From positions 1 to 28,028 of the forward strand of contig JAGVAB010000063.1 in the NCBI GenBank assembly GCA_020060485.1: DNA of 28,028 nt, written 5' to 3'. Below, piece after piece: positions 13,477 to 20,206 of this stretch (the first letter of the stretch is position 1; the number at the start of each line of letters is the position of its first letter). A program made the translations under genes and the position numbers. The DNA is from Anaerolineales bacterium (GTDB taxonomy: Bacteria > Chloroflexota > Anaerolineae > Anaerolineales > Anaerolineaceae). Under the pieces are notes generated by a model that had not been told where the DNA came from, ran no database searches, and saw only the letters and a list, made by a program, of their open reading frames with translations.

Positions 13477-16266
13477 CTAGCTGCAACCGCCCAGTTCGTC
13501 AGGAGTGAGGCACGGGGTGGGTGTGGCAGTGCGGGTTGCCGTGCGGGTGGAGGTCACCGGCACCGTGCTGGTTGGCGGCAGGGTGTTGGTGCGGGTGGCG
13601 GTGCGCGTGGGTGTGTTGGAAGGCGTCGGCGTGCGGGTAGCGGTGCCTGGTTGGGTCGGCGGCAGGGTATTGGTGCGCGTCGGGGTGATGGTCGGCGGCA
13701 GAGTTCTGGTCGGCGTGCGGGTAATGGTCGGCGACACGGTGCGGGTGGCGGTGCGGGTCGGGGTGGGGGTGGCGGCGTTGATCACGAACTGGCGCACGAT
13801 GGCGGCCGATTTATTGCGGCTGCCGGTATCATTGTTCTGGGCAATGATCACCAGGGTGTAGGTGCCGTTGCTGATCAACTCGCCGGTTGACCAGGTGCTG
13901 ACATAAGCCGTGCGGGTGGTGCAACTGCCGCCAAAGGCACAGTAGGGAGCCGCGGTATCACGCATGTAATGCACCAGGGTGCCGCTGGAATCGTAGATAT
14001 AGAAGCGCACTTCGTTGACGTTCTTGTCGTTGCCAGAGACGCCCTGGTTGCCTTCCACCACCGCCCGGATATAGAAGGTTGTATTGCCGATGGTATTGCT
14101 GGGAAAGATAGTGGGTTTGATCTCCGGGCCGGTTTTGCCGGTCATGTTCATTTCACATTGCAGCACCGGGCCGCCCGCTGGGCGGAACTCGTAACGGACT
14201 GTGCCGTTGAAGTCGCTGTTCCAGTAGAAGTTGCGGGTGGTATCCCCGGGGTTGTAGACGGGGGTTTTGGTCTGGCTGTTGGCCGGGATTGGGTAAGAGC
14301 GCACATAGGGCGTGATCCAGAAATTGAAGTTGCTGCGCGTGTAGGTCCACTTGAAGTAGGCAGCATCATTGGGATTCATGACCTTGGGGTTGGGGAAGTT
14401 GTGGCTGTATGAGGGGCTGGCCACGTTGGCCGGGTCGAAGATAGGGTTGTTGAAGTTGTCATTCCAGCCATACAGGTCAAAGACGCGGTTGGGGTTGGGG
14501 GCCTGGGCTTCATTGTGCCAGGCGCTGTTATAGTTCATGCCGCCGCCAGTGAAGTAGATCGGGTAAGGACCCACATTCTGCAAGTATGTTTCCACCAGGT
14601 AGCCACCGCTGCTGTGGTATTGAATGGCCATGCCTTCATCAATGCTGGGTTCCATCAGGTTGACCAGCATGTCGCAGCTCGCCGGCGGAGTGGGGGTTGG
14701 GGTGGGGCTTGGGACGAGCACCACTTGTTCCGGCACCAGGTATTGCCCGGCGATCACGCTTTGGCCGCTGAGTCCCGGGCCGTCCCAGGCCACGGCCAGG
14801 TTGTCACCGCCGGAGCCTTCCTTGTGCAGGGCTTCAATATAGTAGAGCTGGCCGCCCACCAGGGTGATGGGAGCAGATTGCTGGTCAGAGGGATATTTAT
14901 CCCACTCGCGTGAATTGGTCCAGCCATTGACCCGGGCGATCAACTGGGCACCTGCGGGGTTTGTGCTGGGGCTGAGGCGCAGTTCTGACGAGTCATCACT
15001 GGCGATCCAGAAAGTGTATGCCCCATCGTGCGGCGGGCAGAGGTAGGCGCGCCAGCGCGAGCCGTAATTATTGGCAACGTTGTACGGGTCCATCTCGAAT
15101 TTGGGTTCAATGGCGTAGGAATTGAAATAGGTGGGGAAGTTGGCTGCGCTCGTCAGGTTTGAGACGGAGCTGCCGCCAATGTCGCTATATATTTCTTTTA
15201 GCACCCCGCCCACATTCAGGCAGGTCTTGGGCATGGGGGTATTGGTGACGGTGAAGGTTTCGGTGGGCGGCGGCGGGGTGTAGGTGCGGGTGGAAAGGAA
15301 GCCGATGGCGCCGCTCAAGCCGGTAACACGCGAGGAGCGGAACTTCTCGACCATGCCTTCACGTTCGGCCCTCAGGCTGAGGGTCGGCCACCATTGGCTG
15401 ACGAAGGGGGTGATCAGCTTGTGGCGGTAGCTCAACTCAATCTTGACCCGGTCGCCAGGTCCGCCGGCGTCATCCACGTAGCGCACCACCTTACTGTCGG
15501 AAAGATTCACAAAGTCACAATACACCCGGTAGCGGTAGGCTTCATCGCCTTCGTACCCGGGATAGAAAAAGTCGCGGGTGTCAAACAGAAAAGCGCCGCC
15601 TTCGTTCAGGTTATCATCCGGCAGGGTATTGTCTTTGGATGTGGAGCGGTTGCTGCAGATCGAGATGCCAAAATAACCCGGTTCGCCCGGGTTGCCGCGG
15701 TTGGCTGCGGTGGGTAACAGATCGCCGAAGACGTCATAGGCATAGGTGCCTGGATCAAAGCCATCCTTGAGGTATTGCTTGTAATCACCGGAGACCGCGC
15801 CAAGCGCATCCCAGGCGATGCCGGTTGCGCCGGAGAGCGCGGCATCGTAGATCGAGGGCATGCGGGCCCAGTCCTGAAGGGCATTGCTGATCTGGTTGTT
15901 GATCTTGCCATTCCGGTAGACGACGCAGTCGTCGCGACCATCTGCTTTTTCCGCCTCTGTCATCACGGCATATTTGGCAGGGTTGGTGGCGTCGTCCGGA
16001 TCGCGGAAGCGCACATTTTCAAAGGCGTCCACCGCGTCCGAACAATAGGCCGGGTTGTATTCACCGGTGGTGGCATAGCGTACACCAAAGCGGGCGCCAT
16101 TTTCGAGGGCCAGCCAGGCTTGCAGCAAACGCCCAAATTCGATCACGCCGAAGATGAGCAGCAGCAGGATGGGGAGTGCCAGGGCAAATTCGACCAGGCC
16201 CTGGGCGCGGGTGCGCTTTTTGAAATGATGCTGCAGGTTGCCGATCCATTGTTTGATTTTGTTCAT
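13477..16266 (-). CDS. TadE-like protein with PA14 domain and Thr/Pro-rich stalk
   Basis: The 929-residue protein begins with a short basic segment and a TadE-type pseudopilin helix, QGLVEFALALPILLLLIFGVIEFG (about residues 22-45, split here by G and E positions), which should hold it in the membrane or a Tad pilus. A first extracellular region (60-325) is followed by a PA14 domain (about 357-512; NYGSRWRAYLCPPHDGAYTFWIASDDSSELRL and GGQLYYIEALHKEGSGGDNLAVAW), a beta-rich region (530-705), an Ig-like domain (about 716-830) and an 85-residue repetitive Thr/Pro/Arg stalk (833-918). It ends in CLTPDELGGCS. PA14 domains usually bind carbohydrate. GGAGGG lies 5 bases before the ATG. It is the last gene of the minus-strand Tad-type set. 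The combination of pseudopilin anchor and PA14 is unusual. Confidence 0.8.
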   Translation of the reverse strand: MNKIKQWIGNLQHHFKKRTRAQGLVEFALALPILLLLIFGVIEFGRLLQAWLALENGARFGVRYATTGEYNPAYCSDAVDAFENVRFRDPDDATNPAKYAVMTEAEKADGRDDCVVYRNGKINNQISNALQDWARMPSIYDAALSGATGIAWDALGAVSGDYKQYLKDGFDPGTYAYDVFGDLLPTAANRGNPGEPGYFGISICSNRSTSKDNTLPDDNLNEGGAFLFDTRDFFYPGYEGDEAYRYRVYCDFVNLSDSKVVRYVDDAGGPGDRVKIELSYRHKLITPFVSQWWPTLSLRAEREGMVEKFRSSRVTGLSGAIGFLSTRTYTPPPPTETFTVTNTPMPKTCLNVGGVLKEIYSDIGGSSVSNLTSAANFPTYFNSYAIEPKFEMDPYNVANNYGSRWRAYLCPPHDGAYTFWIASDDSSELRLSPSTNPAGAQLIARVNGWTNSREWDKYPSDQQSAPITLVGGQLYYIEALHKEGSGGDNLAVAWDGPGLSGQSVIAGQYLVPEQVVLVPSPTPTPTPPASCDMLVNLMEPSIDEGMAIQYHSSGGYLVETYLQNVGPYPIYFTGGGMNYNSAWHNEAQAPNPNRVFDLYGWNDNFNNPIFDPANVASPSYSHNFPNPKVMNPNDAAYFKWTYTRSNFNFWITPYVRSYPIPANSQTKTPVYNPGDTTRNFYWNSDFNGTVRYEFRPAGGPVLQCEMNMTGKTGPEIKPTIFPSNTIGNTTFYIRAVVEGNQGVSGNDKNVNEVRFYIYDSSGTLVHYMRDTAAPYCAFGGSCTTRTAYVSTWSTGELISNGTYTLVIIAQNNDTGSRNKSAAIVRQFVINAATPTPTRTATRTVSPTITRTPTRTLPPTITPTRTNTLPPTQPGTATRTPTPSNTPTRTATRTNTLPPTSTVPVTSTRTATRTATPTPCLTPDELGGCS

Positions 16267-16308
16267 GGTGCCCTCCGGTCAGGCGGGAAAATCCTTGAAA
16301 TGATTTCC

Positions 16309-16327
16309 GGTGAAATGATCTTTCACC
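16309..16327. promoter_or_regulatory. Hairpin between the two downstream Tad-type genes
   Basis: GGTGAAA (16309-16315) and TTTCACC (16321-16327) form a perfect 7-bp stem with a 5-base loop just after the stop codon of the VWA gene. There is no T tract on the minus strand. It may stabilise or process the message; weak support. Confidence 0.3.
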
Positions 16328-16329
16328 AA

Positions 16330-18414
16330 TTAATTCGTGATGCGGGTGTAAATACGGCCAGCAATATCCTCAAAAATGGGGACAAGCTCGGCGCTGGTGG
16401 GGGCCAGATAATACTGGCCGCAGGATTCGAAGCGGCTGGCTGTCCTGCAGGGGTCGGTGCTGCGGTCGCCGTCCATGCCTACCGCGGCCATGTAGCGCAG
16501 CATATCTTCGGTGGTATGGAAGAATGCATTCTGGCGGGCGGGGCCGATCAGGGCGATGGTGTAAATGGCAATGTCGTGCCCGGGCGGTTCCTTGGGATTG
16601 GCGGATCTGGTCAGTGCGGCGGAATCCGTCATGTCGTAAATATAATCCATGATGCTGTAGTTGGTATTGGGGGTGGAGCCCTGCCAGATGGTGTTGGGCG
16701 GGCAGGTATCCTGGTTTTCGTCAATGCAGTAGCGCGGTTTGCTGGTATCGGTAACCGTGCACAGGTAAGGCCAGTAACCGCCGGTCGAGTAGGAATAATT
16801 GGGGGGAGTCTGACCTTTGCCGAATTTGCCATTGCAGAAGCCGTTGGGGTATTCCGCCGGCACATGATTGTTGACCCCGGGCTTGTACACGTCGCTCAGG
16901 TTGGGCATGCCGTCGGTGAAGAACACGATCACCCATACTGCGCCGGGGCGGCCTTCCGATTCGAGGACACCCAATGCAGTGCGCATGCCGCAGCCAGTGC
17001 AGGTGGAGAGTGGCGAGAGGGAGGCGACCATTGGGCCGCTGGCGCCGTCCGGGTCGTTGTCTGCCAGCCATTGCACGGTTTCATTGTGGTCATCGATGGT
17101 GAATACGCCATCCAGGTTCCAGTCGTAGGCGTCATAAAGAAAATCATCATCACAGGGCAGGCCGCCCGGTGCGGGGAAGGCATAATCCGGCCCGGCGGCA
17201 TAGCTTTTGCCGGCGGCTGTATATGCATTGCACGTGCAGGGTGCAGATGCGCCCGGGGTGGTGGAGCGATTGGTGCACATGCCGCTGCTGTCGGTGCAAA
17301 ACGGAGCGCCTTCGTCGTAGCTCCACCAGCGGTCATTCATGATCTCCAGAGTCATGTTCGGGCAGGTGTAGCCGGTTTTGAGCGGGTCATCGTAATCCTG
17401 CCCGTCGCCATCCCGGTCTTCGGGGTTGACCGGGTTGTAACGGCCATTGGCCTGCCATTGCGGCCAGCGATACCTTCTGTCCGGGTCGTCATGCACGCGG
17501 ATATGGTTCACGGCCAGTTTGGCGTTTGCCATGGAGTTGCTCAGGCCGACTTCAATATTGGATTGATTGCGGATGGGCATGACCACCGCTTGGCTGTCAA
17601 AGGTGACCAGCGAGACCTGGTCATAGCCGGGGTAGAGGGAATCGATGAGGGCTTTGGCGGCCACTTTGGCATCCCGCATTGGCTGGCAGGAACCCATTTC
17701 GGTGGCGGAGTACCCTGCGTAGCCGGGCGGGATGGGATTGCAGCCGCTGGTGGCGTGGTTGGGGTTGTAGCCCTGAACATCGTAGGTGGTGGGTGAGGTG
17801 GTTTCCTCGGACATGGATTCGGAAACATCGATCACGATCACCAGGTCAATGGGGGCGGCTTCAGAGATGGAATAGGTGCTGAGATTGAAGGATTGAAAAC
17901 CCAGCAGGTGCAGGAAATAAAGCGGGGCCTCGAGATTGGCGCTGACAAAGATCAGCTTGCGCGGCGAATCGCCGCCAGTCGTATCCGGACAGAGATTGTA
18001 GAACTGGGGCACCTCGGTTTGCAGGCTGGCGTCGCGCACGCCGTCGGAATCCAGATCACAGACCCGCAGAGTGAGTTCGGTGCTGGAGAGGTCGACGTTG
18101 TGCATGCGCAAGACCTCGCTGGCAGTCTCGCCCATCGAGACGACGCGCTGGGCGGTATCCACATTGCCTTCAAAGCTTTTGAAGTCATTGGCGGCGGCCA
18201 CCGCGGCCGAATCCACGGCGCGTTTGAGCTGACCATAGGTGACGTAAAGTGCTCCGGCGTCTACCGCCAGCCCGATAAAGAATAAAAGCGCCAGCAAGGC
18301 GACGGCAAAAACCACCATCACCTGACCGCGCAAAGATTTTTGCTGGCCGGTCTCAGGGAGATTTGGGTGTAGCCGTTGGCGCAGCCGCTGGAAGGGGCAT
18401 GATTGTGTATGCAT
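16330..18414 (-). CDS. TadG-like protein with von Willebrand factor A domain
   Basis: The 694-residue protein has a basic N-terminus, then a TadG-type membrane helix (RGQVMVVFAVALLALLFFIG, about 29-48) and the usual YGQLKRAVDSAAVAAA segment. A VWA domain starts near 188 with the metal-site motif DVSES (196-200) and includes VSLVTFDSQA and FFTDGMPN. A large Cys-rich insertion (about 305-470) interrupts it. Three calcium-loop-like motifs occur: D120-D128 (DLDSDGVRD), D333-D340 (DRDGDGQD) and D431-D442 (DWNLDGVFTIDD). VWA domains bind proteins in a metal-dependent way, so a cell-surface adhesive role is likely. GAGGA lies 4 bases before the ATG, and the start overlaps the preceding tadE gene by 62 bp. 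Confidence 0.85.
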   Translation of the reverse strand: MHTQSCPFQRLRQRLHPNLPETGQQKSLRGQVMVVFAVALLALLFFIGLAVDAGALYVTYGQLKRAVDSAAVAAANDFKSFEGNVDTAQRVVSMGETASEVLRMHNVDLSSTELTLRVCDLDSDGVRDASLQTEVPQFYNLCPDTTGGDSPRKLIFVSANLEAPLYFLHLLGFQSFNLSTYSISEAAPIDLVIVIDVSESMSEETTSPTTYDVQGYNPNHATSGCNPIPPGYAGYSATEMGSCQPMRDAKVAAKALIDSLYPGYDQVSLVTFDSQAVVMPIRNQSNIEVGLSNSMANAKLAVNHIRVHDDPDRRYRWPQWQANGRYNPVNPEDRDGDGQDYDDPLKTGYTCPNMTLEIMNDRWWSYDEGAPFCTDSSGMCTNRSTTPGASAPCTCNAYTAAGKSYAAGPDYAFPAPGGLPCDDDFLYDAYDWNLDGVFTIDDHNETVQWLADNDPDGASGPMVASLSPLSTCTGCGMRTALGVLESEGRPGAVWVIVFFTDGMPNLSDVYKPGVNNHVPAEYPNGFCNGKFGKGQTPPNYSYSTGGYWPYLCTVTDTSKPRYCIDENQDTCPPNTIWQGSTPNTNYSIMDYIYDMTDSAALTRSANPKEPPGHDIAIYTIALIGPARQNAFFHTTEDMLRYMAAVGMDGDRSTDPCRTASRFESCGQYYLAPTSAELVPIFEDIAGRIYTRITN

Positions 18415-19174
18415 GGATCCTCATAGGGTTCGGAACAAAAGCTGTGATAAACGGGATATTCAAAACCTGTTCGTGGCAATAGTAGAACTCCACGGCCACG
18501 AAGCCGCGGTTGGCACGCGAAGACGGTGTGGGTGTGCCAGGCCCTGCGTTAAGCAGATCGTTGATGTGCGCCTCGGAGTAATAGGGTTCGGTGCGCAACA
18601 CATTTTCGGTGGCCTGGTTGCCGGTGCAGTCATACTTCCAGTTGTCGGAGTGGGTGCTGTCATGGTCGTGGTTGGAAAGCGCCCAGACTGTGACCGGTGA
18701 CTGGCTGCTGGAGTGGCGGTCAACCACGGTGAAAACTGAGATGACCACATCGTCTCTGGCAGGGTCAATGGTTACGAAGGGGTTCAGGCCGTTGCAAAAC
18801 TTGCAGTGTGCCGGGCGTAGCGGGTCACTGATGTCATAGCCAAGGCAGTCCTGGCACTGCGGGTCTGTTTGCGGCGGGGAAAAGAGGCAGGCCGTATGCC
18901 AATAGAAATTGAATGGCTCGGGGGCGCTGCAATCCACATCCGCGATCTGGGCCTGGACTTCGGGCCGCGAGTCACGCGAGGAAGCAAAACGGGAAGCCTC
19001 GCGGGTCAGGTCAAGCACATCCATGTAGCGGCCAATAAACATGGTGACTTCGATCAGACCGAGCAGCATGATCAGCAGGATGGGCAATACCAAAGCCAGC
19101 TCCACAAAGGACTGGCCGCGGAAACGGTTGTTCTTTTGACGTGATGTGTGCAGATGTTCAGATATCGTTTTCAT
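18353..19174 (-). CDS. TadE family pseudopilin-like protein
   Basis: The 273-residue protein has a basic N-terminus ending in RG, directly followed by QSFVELALVLPILLIMLLGL. The glycine at 20 with glutamate five residues after it (G-QSFVE) fits a type IV prepilin-like cleavage site, as in TadE minor pilins. The extracellular part has seven or more cysteines (CSAPEP, CQDCLGYD, CKFCNGLN), likely disulfide-bonded. TadE proteins are minor components of Tad (Flp) pili. It is the first gene of the minus-strand set, 36 bp downstream of a good promoter; the ribosome binding site (AGGGA) is weak. No tadA/B/C motor or prepilin peptidase genes lie in the window, so the machinery must be encoded elsewhere. 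Confidence 0.85.
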   Translation of the reverse strand: MKTISEHLHTSRQKNNRFRGQSFVELALVLPILLIMLLGLIEVTMFIGRYMDVLDLTREASRFASSRDSRPEVQAQIADVDCSAPEPFNFYWHTACLFSPPQTDPQCQDCLGYDISDPLRPAHCKFCNGLNPFVTIDPARDDVVISVFTVVDRHSSSQSPVTVWALSNHDHDSTHSDNWKYDCTGNQATENVLRTEPYYSEAHINDLLNAGPGTPTPSSRANRGFVAVEFYYCHEQVLNIPFITAFVPNPMRIHAYTIMPLPAAAPTATPKSP

Positions 19175-19209
19175 ATCGTCCCTGTAATCGTTCTGATGAA
19201 CCTGATTTT

Positions 19210-19238
19210 ACGATACAGCACAGCACAAAAAAAGTCAA
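19210..19238 (-). promoter_or_regulatory. Promoter of the Tad-type operon
   Basis: On the minus strand TTGACT (19233-19238) and TATCGT (19210-19215) are separated by 17 bp, with a T-rich spacer. The expected start is about 30 nt before the ATG at 19174. It fires away from the phage-like cassette. Confidence 0.55.
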
Positions 19239-19345
19239 TGAAAAACAGCCTGTTTTGGGGATTTGTACAGTGATTTGGACAGGTTTGTAACGGAAACGCG
19301 ACAAATCAGGGCATGGAACAGTTTGCCGGTTTTGACCAGCATTTT

Positions 19346-19370
19346 GCCGCTTCTGACCATTGTCAGCGGC
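19346..19370. promoter_or_regulatory. Inverted repeat over the cassette -35 box
   Basis: GCCGC-ttc-TGAC (19346-19357) pairs with GTCA-GCGGC (19362-19370) with a three-base bulge and a four-base loop. It covers the -35 hexamer TTGTCA (19360-19365) of the cassette promoter, so a protein bound here could block transcription. Confidence 0.4.
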
Positions 19371-19388
19371 GGGGAAAGCTGTCATACT
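19360..19388 (+). promoter_or_regulatory. Putative promoter of the phage-like cassette
   Basis: TTGTCA (19360-19365) and CATACT (19383-19388) are separated by 17 bp. Both hexamers deviate from consensus (5/6 and 4/6). The palindromic operator begins 8 bases after the -10, over the expected start point, as in the LuxR-type gene at 6892. Confidence 0.5.
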
Positions 19389-19396
19389 GGAACAAA

Positions 19397-19414
19397 TTAG
19401 AACATACTTTCTAA
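19397..19414. promoter_or_regulatory. Palindromic operator, copy 2 (TTAGAA-N6-TTCTAA)
   Basis: TTAGAACATACTTTCTAA has perfect 6-bp arms identical to those at 6763-6780 and matches that site at 15 of 18 positions. The core GAAC-ATAC-TTTC is one base from GAAC-N4-GTTC. It ends 6 bases before the ribosome binding site of the first cassette gene, so a bound repressor would block transcription of the whole cassette. Confidence 0.6.
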
Positions 19415-19432
19415 ATCAAAGGAGGGCTGCGA

Positions 19433-19759
19433 TTGAGCCTGACGCCAGAAGCTGGTGAGCGGCATTCCACGGGCGCAAGCCGCCAGGGTGCACCTGTGCA
19501 GAGTGCCTCCGGGGTGGACCAGGAAATTGCCATTGTACGCGAGCTGATCCTGCGCATCACCGAAATGGCAGAGCAGGAGACCACCCTGCCGGAGCTGCGC
19601 CGGGTGCTGGACAGCCTGAGCAGCGCCAGCACGCGCCTCGTGCGCCTGTTGCAGGCCCAGATGGATCTGCAGGACAATCGGGAGCATGCCTCGGCCTTGC
19701 AGGAGGCGCTGGCCGAGATGCTCAGAAAATTTGATGACCCGCAGCGCAGCGGACACTAA
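19433..19759 (+). CDS. Small helical protein, first gene of the phage-like cassette
   Basis: The 108-residue protein starts at a TTG with GGAGGG 6 bases upstream. After a polar, probably disordered N-terminus (1-28) it is almost entirely helical, with heptad-like leucines (IVRELILRITEMAEQ, ELRRVLDSLSSASTRLVRLLQAQMDLQ, LQEALAEMLRKF). No known domain is recognised. Its place at the head of a cassette that goes on to a large terminase is where small terminase subunits usually lie, and their size and helical nature would fit, but no helix-turn-helix is seen, so this is only a positional guess. It is directly controlled by the palindromic operator. Confidence 0.65.
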   Translation: MSLTPEAGERHSTGASRQGAPVQSASGVDQEIAIVRELILRITEMAEQETTLPELRRVLDSLSSASTRLVRLLQAQMDLQDNREHASALQEALAEMLRKFDDPQRSGH

Positions 19760-19799
19760 AGGCTGCGATATGTAACCGGGCGGGCGTGTCGTCCACAGA

Positions 19800-19899
19800 G
19801 GGCTGGCAGCGCCCCACAAACGGCCATTGGCTGGCGGTGCAACGGTGCGCACAAGCACCCGTAAAAACGGAGCCCTTGCACCAGCCAGGCTGCCAGCCC
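19800..19899 (+). ncRNA. Candidate structured RNA inside the phage-like cassette
   Basis: This gap between two cassette genes folds on paper into a multi-stem structure. P1 is a perfect 11-bp helix (GGGCTGGCAGC 19800-19810 with 19889-19899). P2 is TGGCT (19828-19832) with AGCCA (19883-19887) plus GGTGCAA (19836-19842) with TTGCACC (19876-19882), separated by a three-base bulge. The apex holds two small hairpins, GGTGC (19844-19848) with GCACC (19855-19859), and CGT-aaaa-ACG (19860-19869). A 17-base 5' internal loop separates P1 and P2. No known RNA family is recognised. It is transcribed with the cassette and ends 28 nt before the next start codon. Confidence 0.45.
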
Positions 19900-19927
19900 G
19901 CACCCGGCTTGAAGAAAGAAGGATGCC

Positions 19928-20206
19928 ATGCAAGACACACAGGCGGCTTTGATCGCCGAACAGATGCACCATGCCCTGGATCTGATGCGGGCCGAGATCG
20001 ATCTGCTCAAGGCGCGCCAGGCCAGCAATCTGGAATTGATCGATCACCGCCTGGCGCGGCTGGAAGGGCAGATGCGGGATCACGAGCTGCGCTTGCAGGA
20101 AGCTGCTCAGGGGGTGACCCAGTTCAAGGTCTGGTCGGGGTTGACCTCGGGCAGTTCCTCGATCCTGGCAGTGGCTGCCTTTCTCAAGGCGGTGGTGGGT
20201 CTGTGA
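19928..20206 (+). CDS. XhlA/holin-like coiled-coil protein with C-terminal membrane helix
   Basis: The 92-residue protein has an N-terminal coiled coil (about residues 5-60; ALDLMRAEIDLLKARQASNLELIDHRLARLEGQM) and a C-terminal hydrophobic segment (SSSILAVAAFLKAVVGL, 76-92). That layout is shared by XhlA-type haemolysin/holin accessory proteins of phages and PBSX-like elements, which sit in the membrane and help release lysin; the assignment rests on layout, not on sequence identity. GAAGAAAGAAGGA precedes the ATG. Its stop codon overlaps the GTG start of the terminase (GTGA), so the two are translationally coupled. Confidence 0.65.
   Translation: MQDTQAALIAEQMHHALDLMRAEIDLLKARQASNLELIDHRLARLEGQMRDHELRLQEAAQGVTQFKVWSGLTSGSSSILAVAAFLKAVVGL

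Noticed and set aside
13505..13861. Repeated GTGCGGGTGGCGGTG-like units as a possible CRISPR or minisatellite
   Set aside because: They are the coding repeats of the Thr/Pro/Arg stalk on the minus strand; there are no constant repeats with unique spacers.
15775..17796. Long plus-strand frame opposite the two Tad-type genes
   Set aside because: Its Gly/Val/Ala/His-rich, low-information product mirrors the codon bias of the real minus-strand genes, which have clear domains and ribosome binding sites.
19433..19759. Firm call of small terminase subunit
   Set aside because: Position and helical content fit, but no helix-turn-helix or family motif is visible, so it is left as unknown.
19786..20202. 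Extension of the terminase by 139 residues
   Set aside because: The frame crosses the structured RNA candidate and overlaps the whole XhlA-like gene; the GTG at 20203 gives the usual TerL N-terminus.
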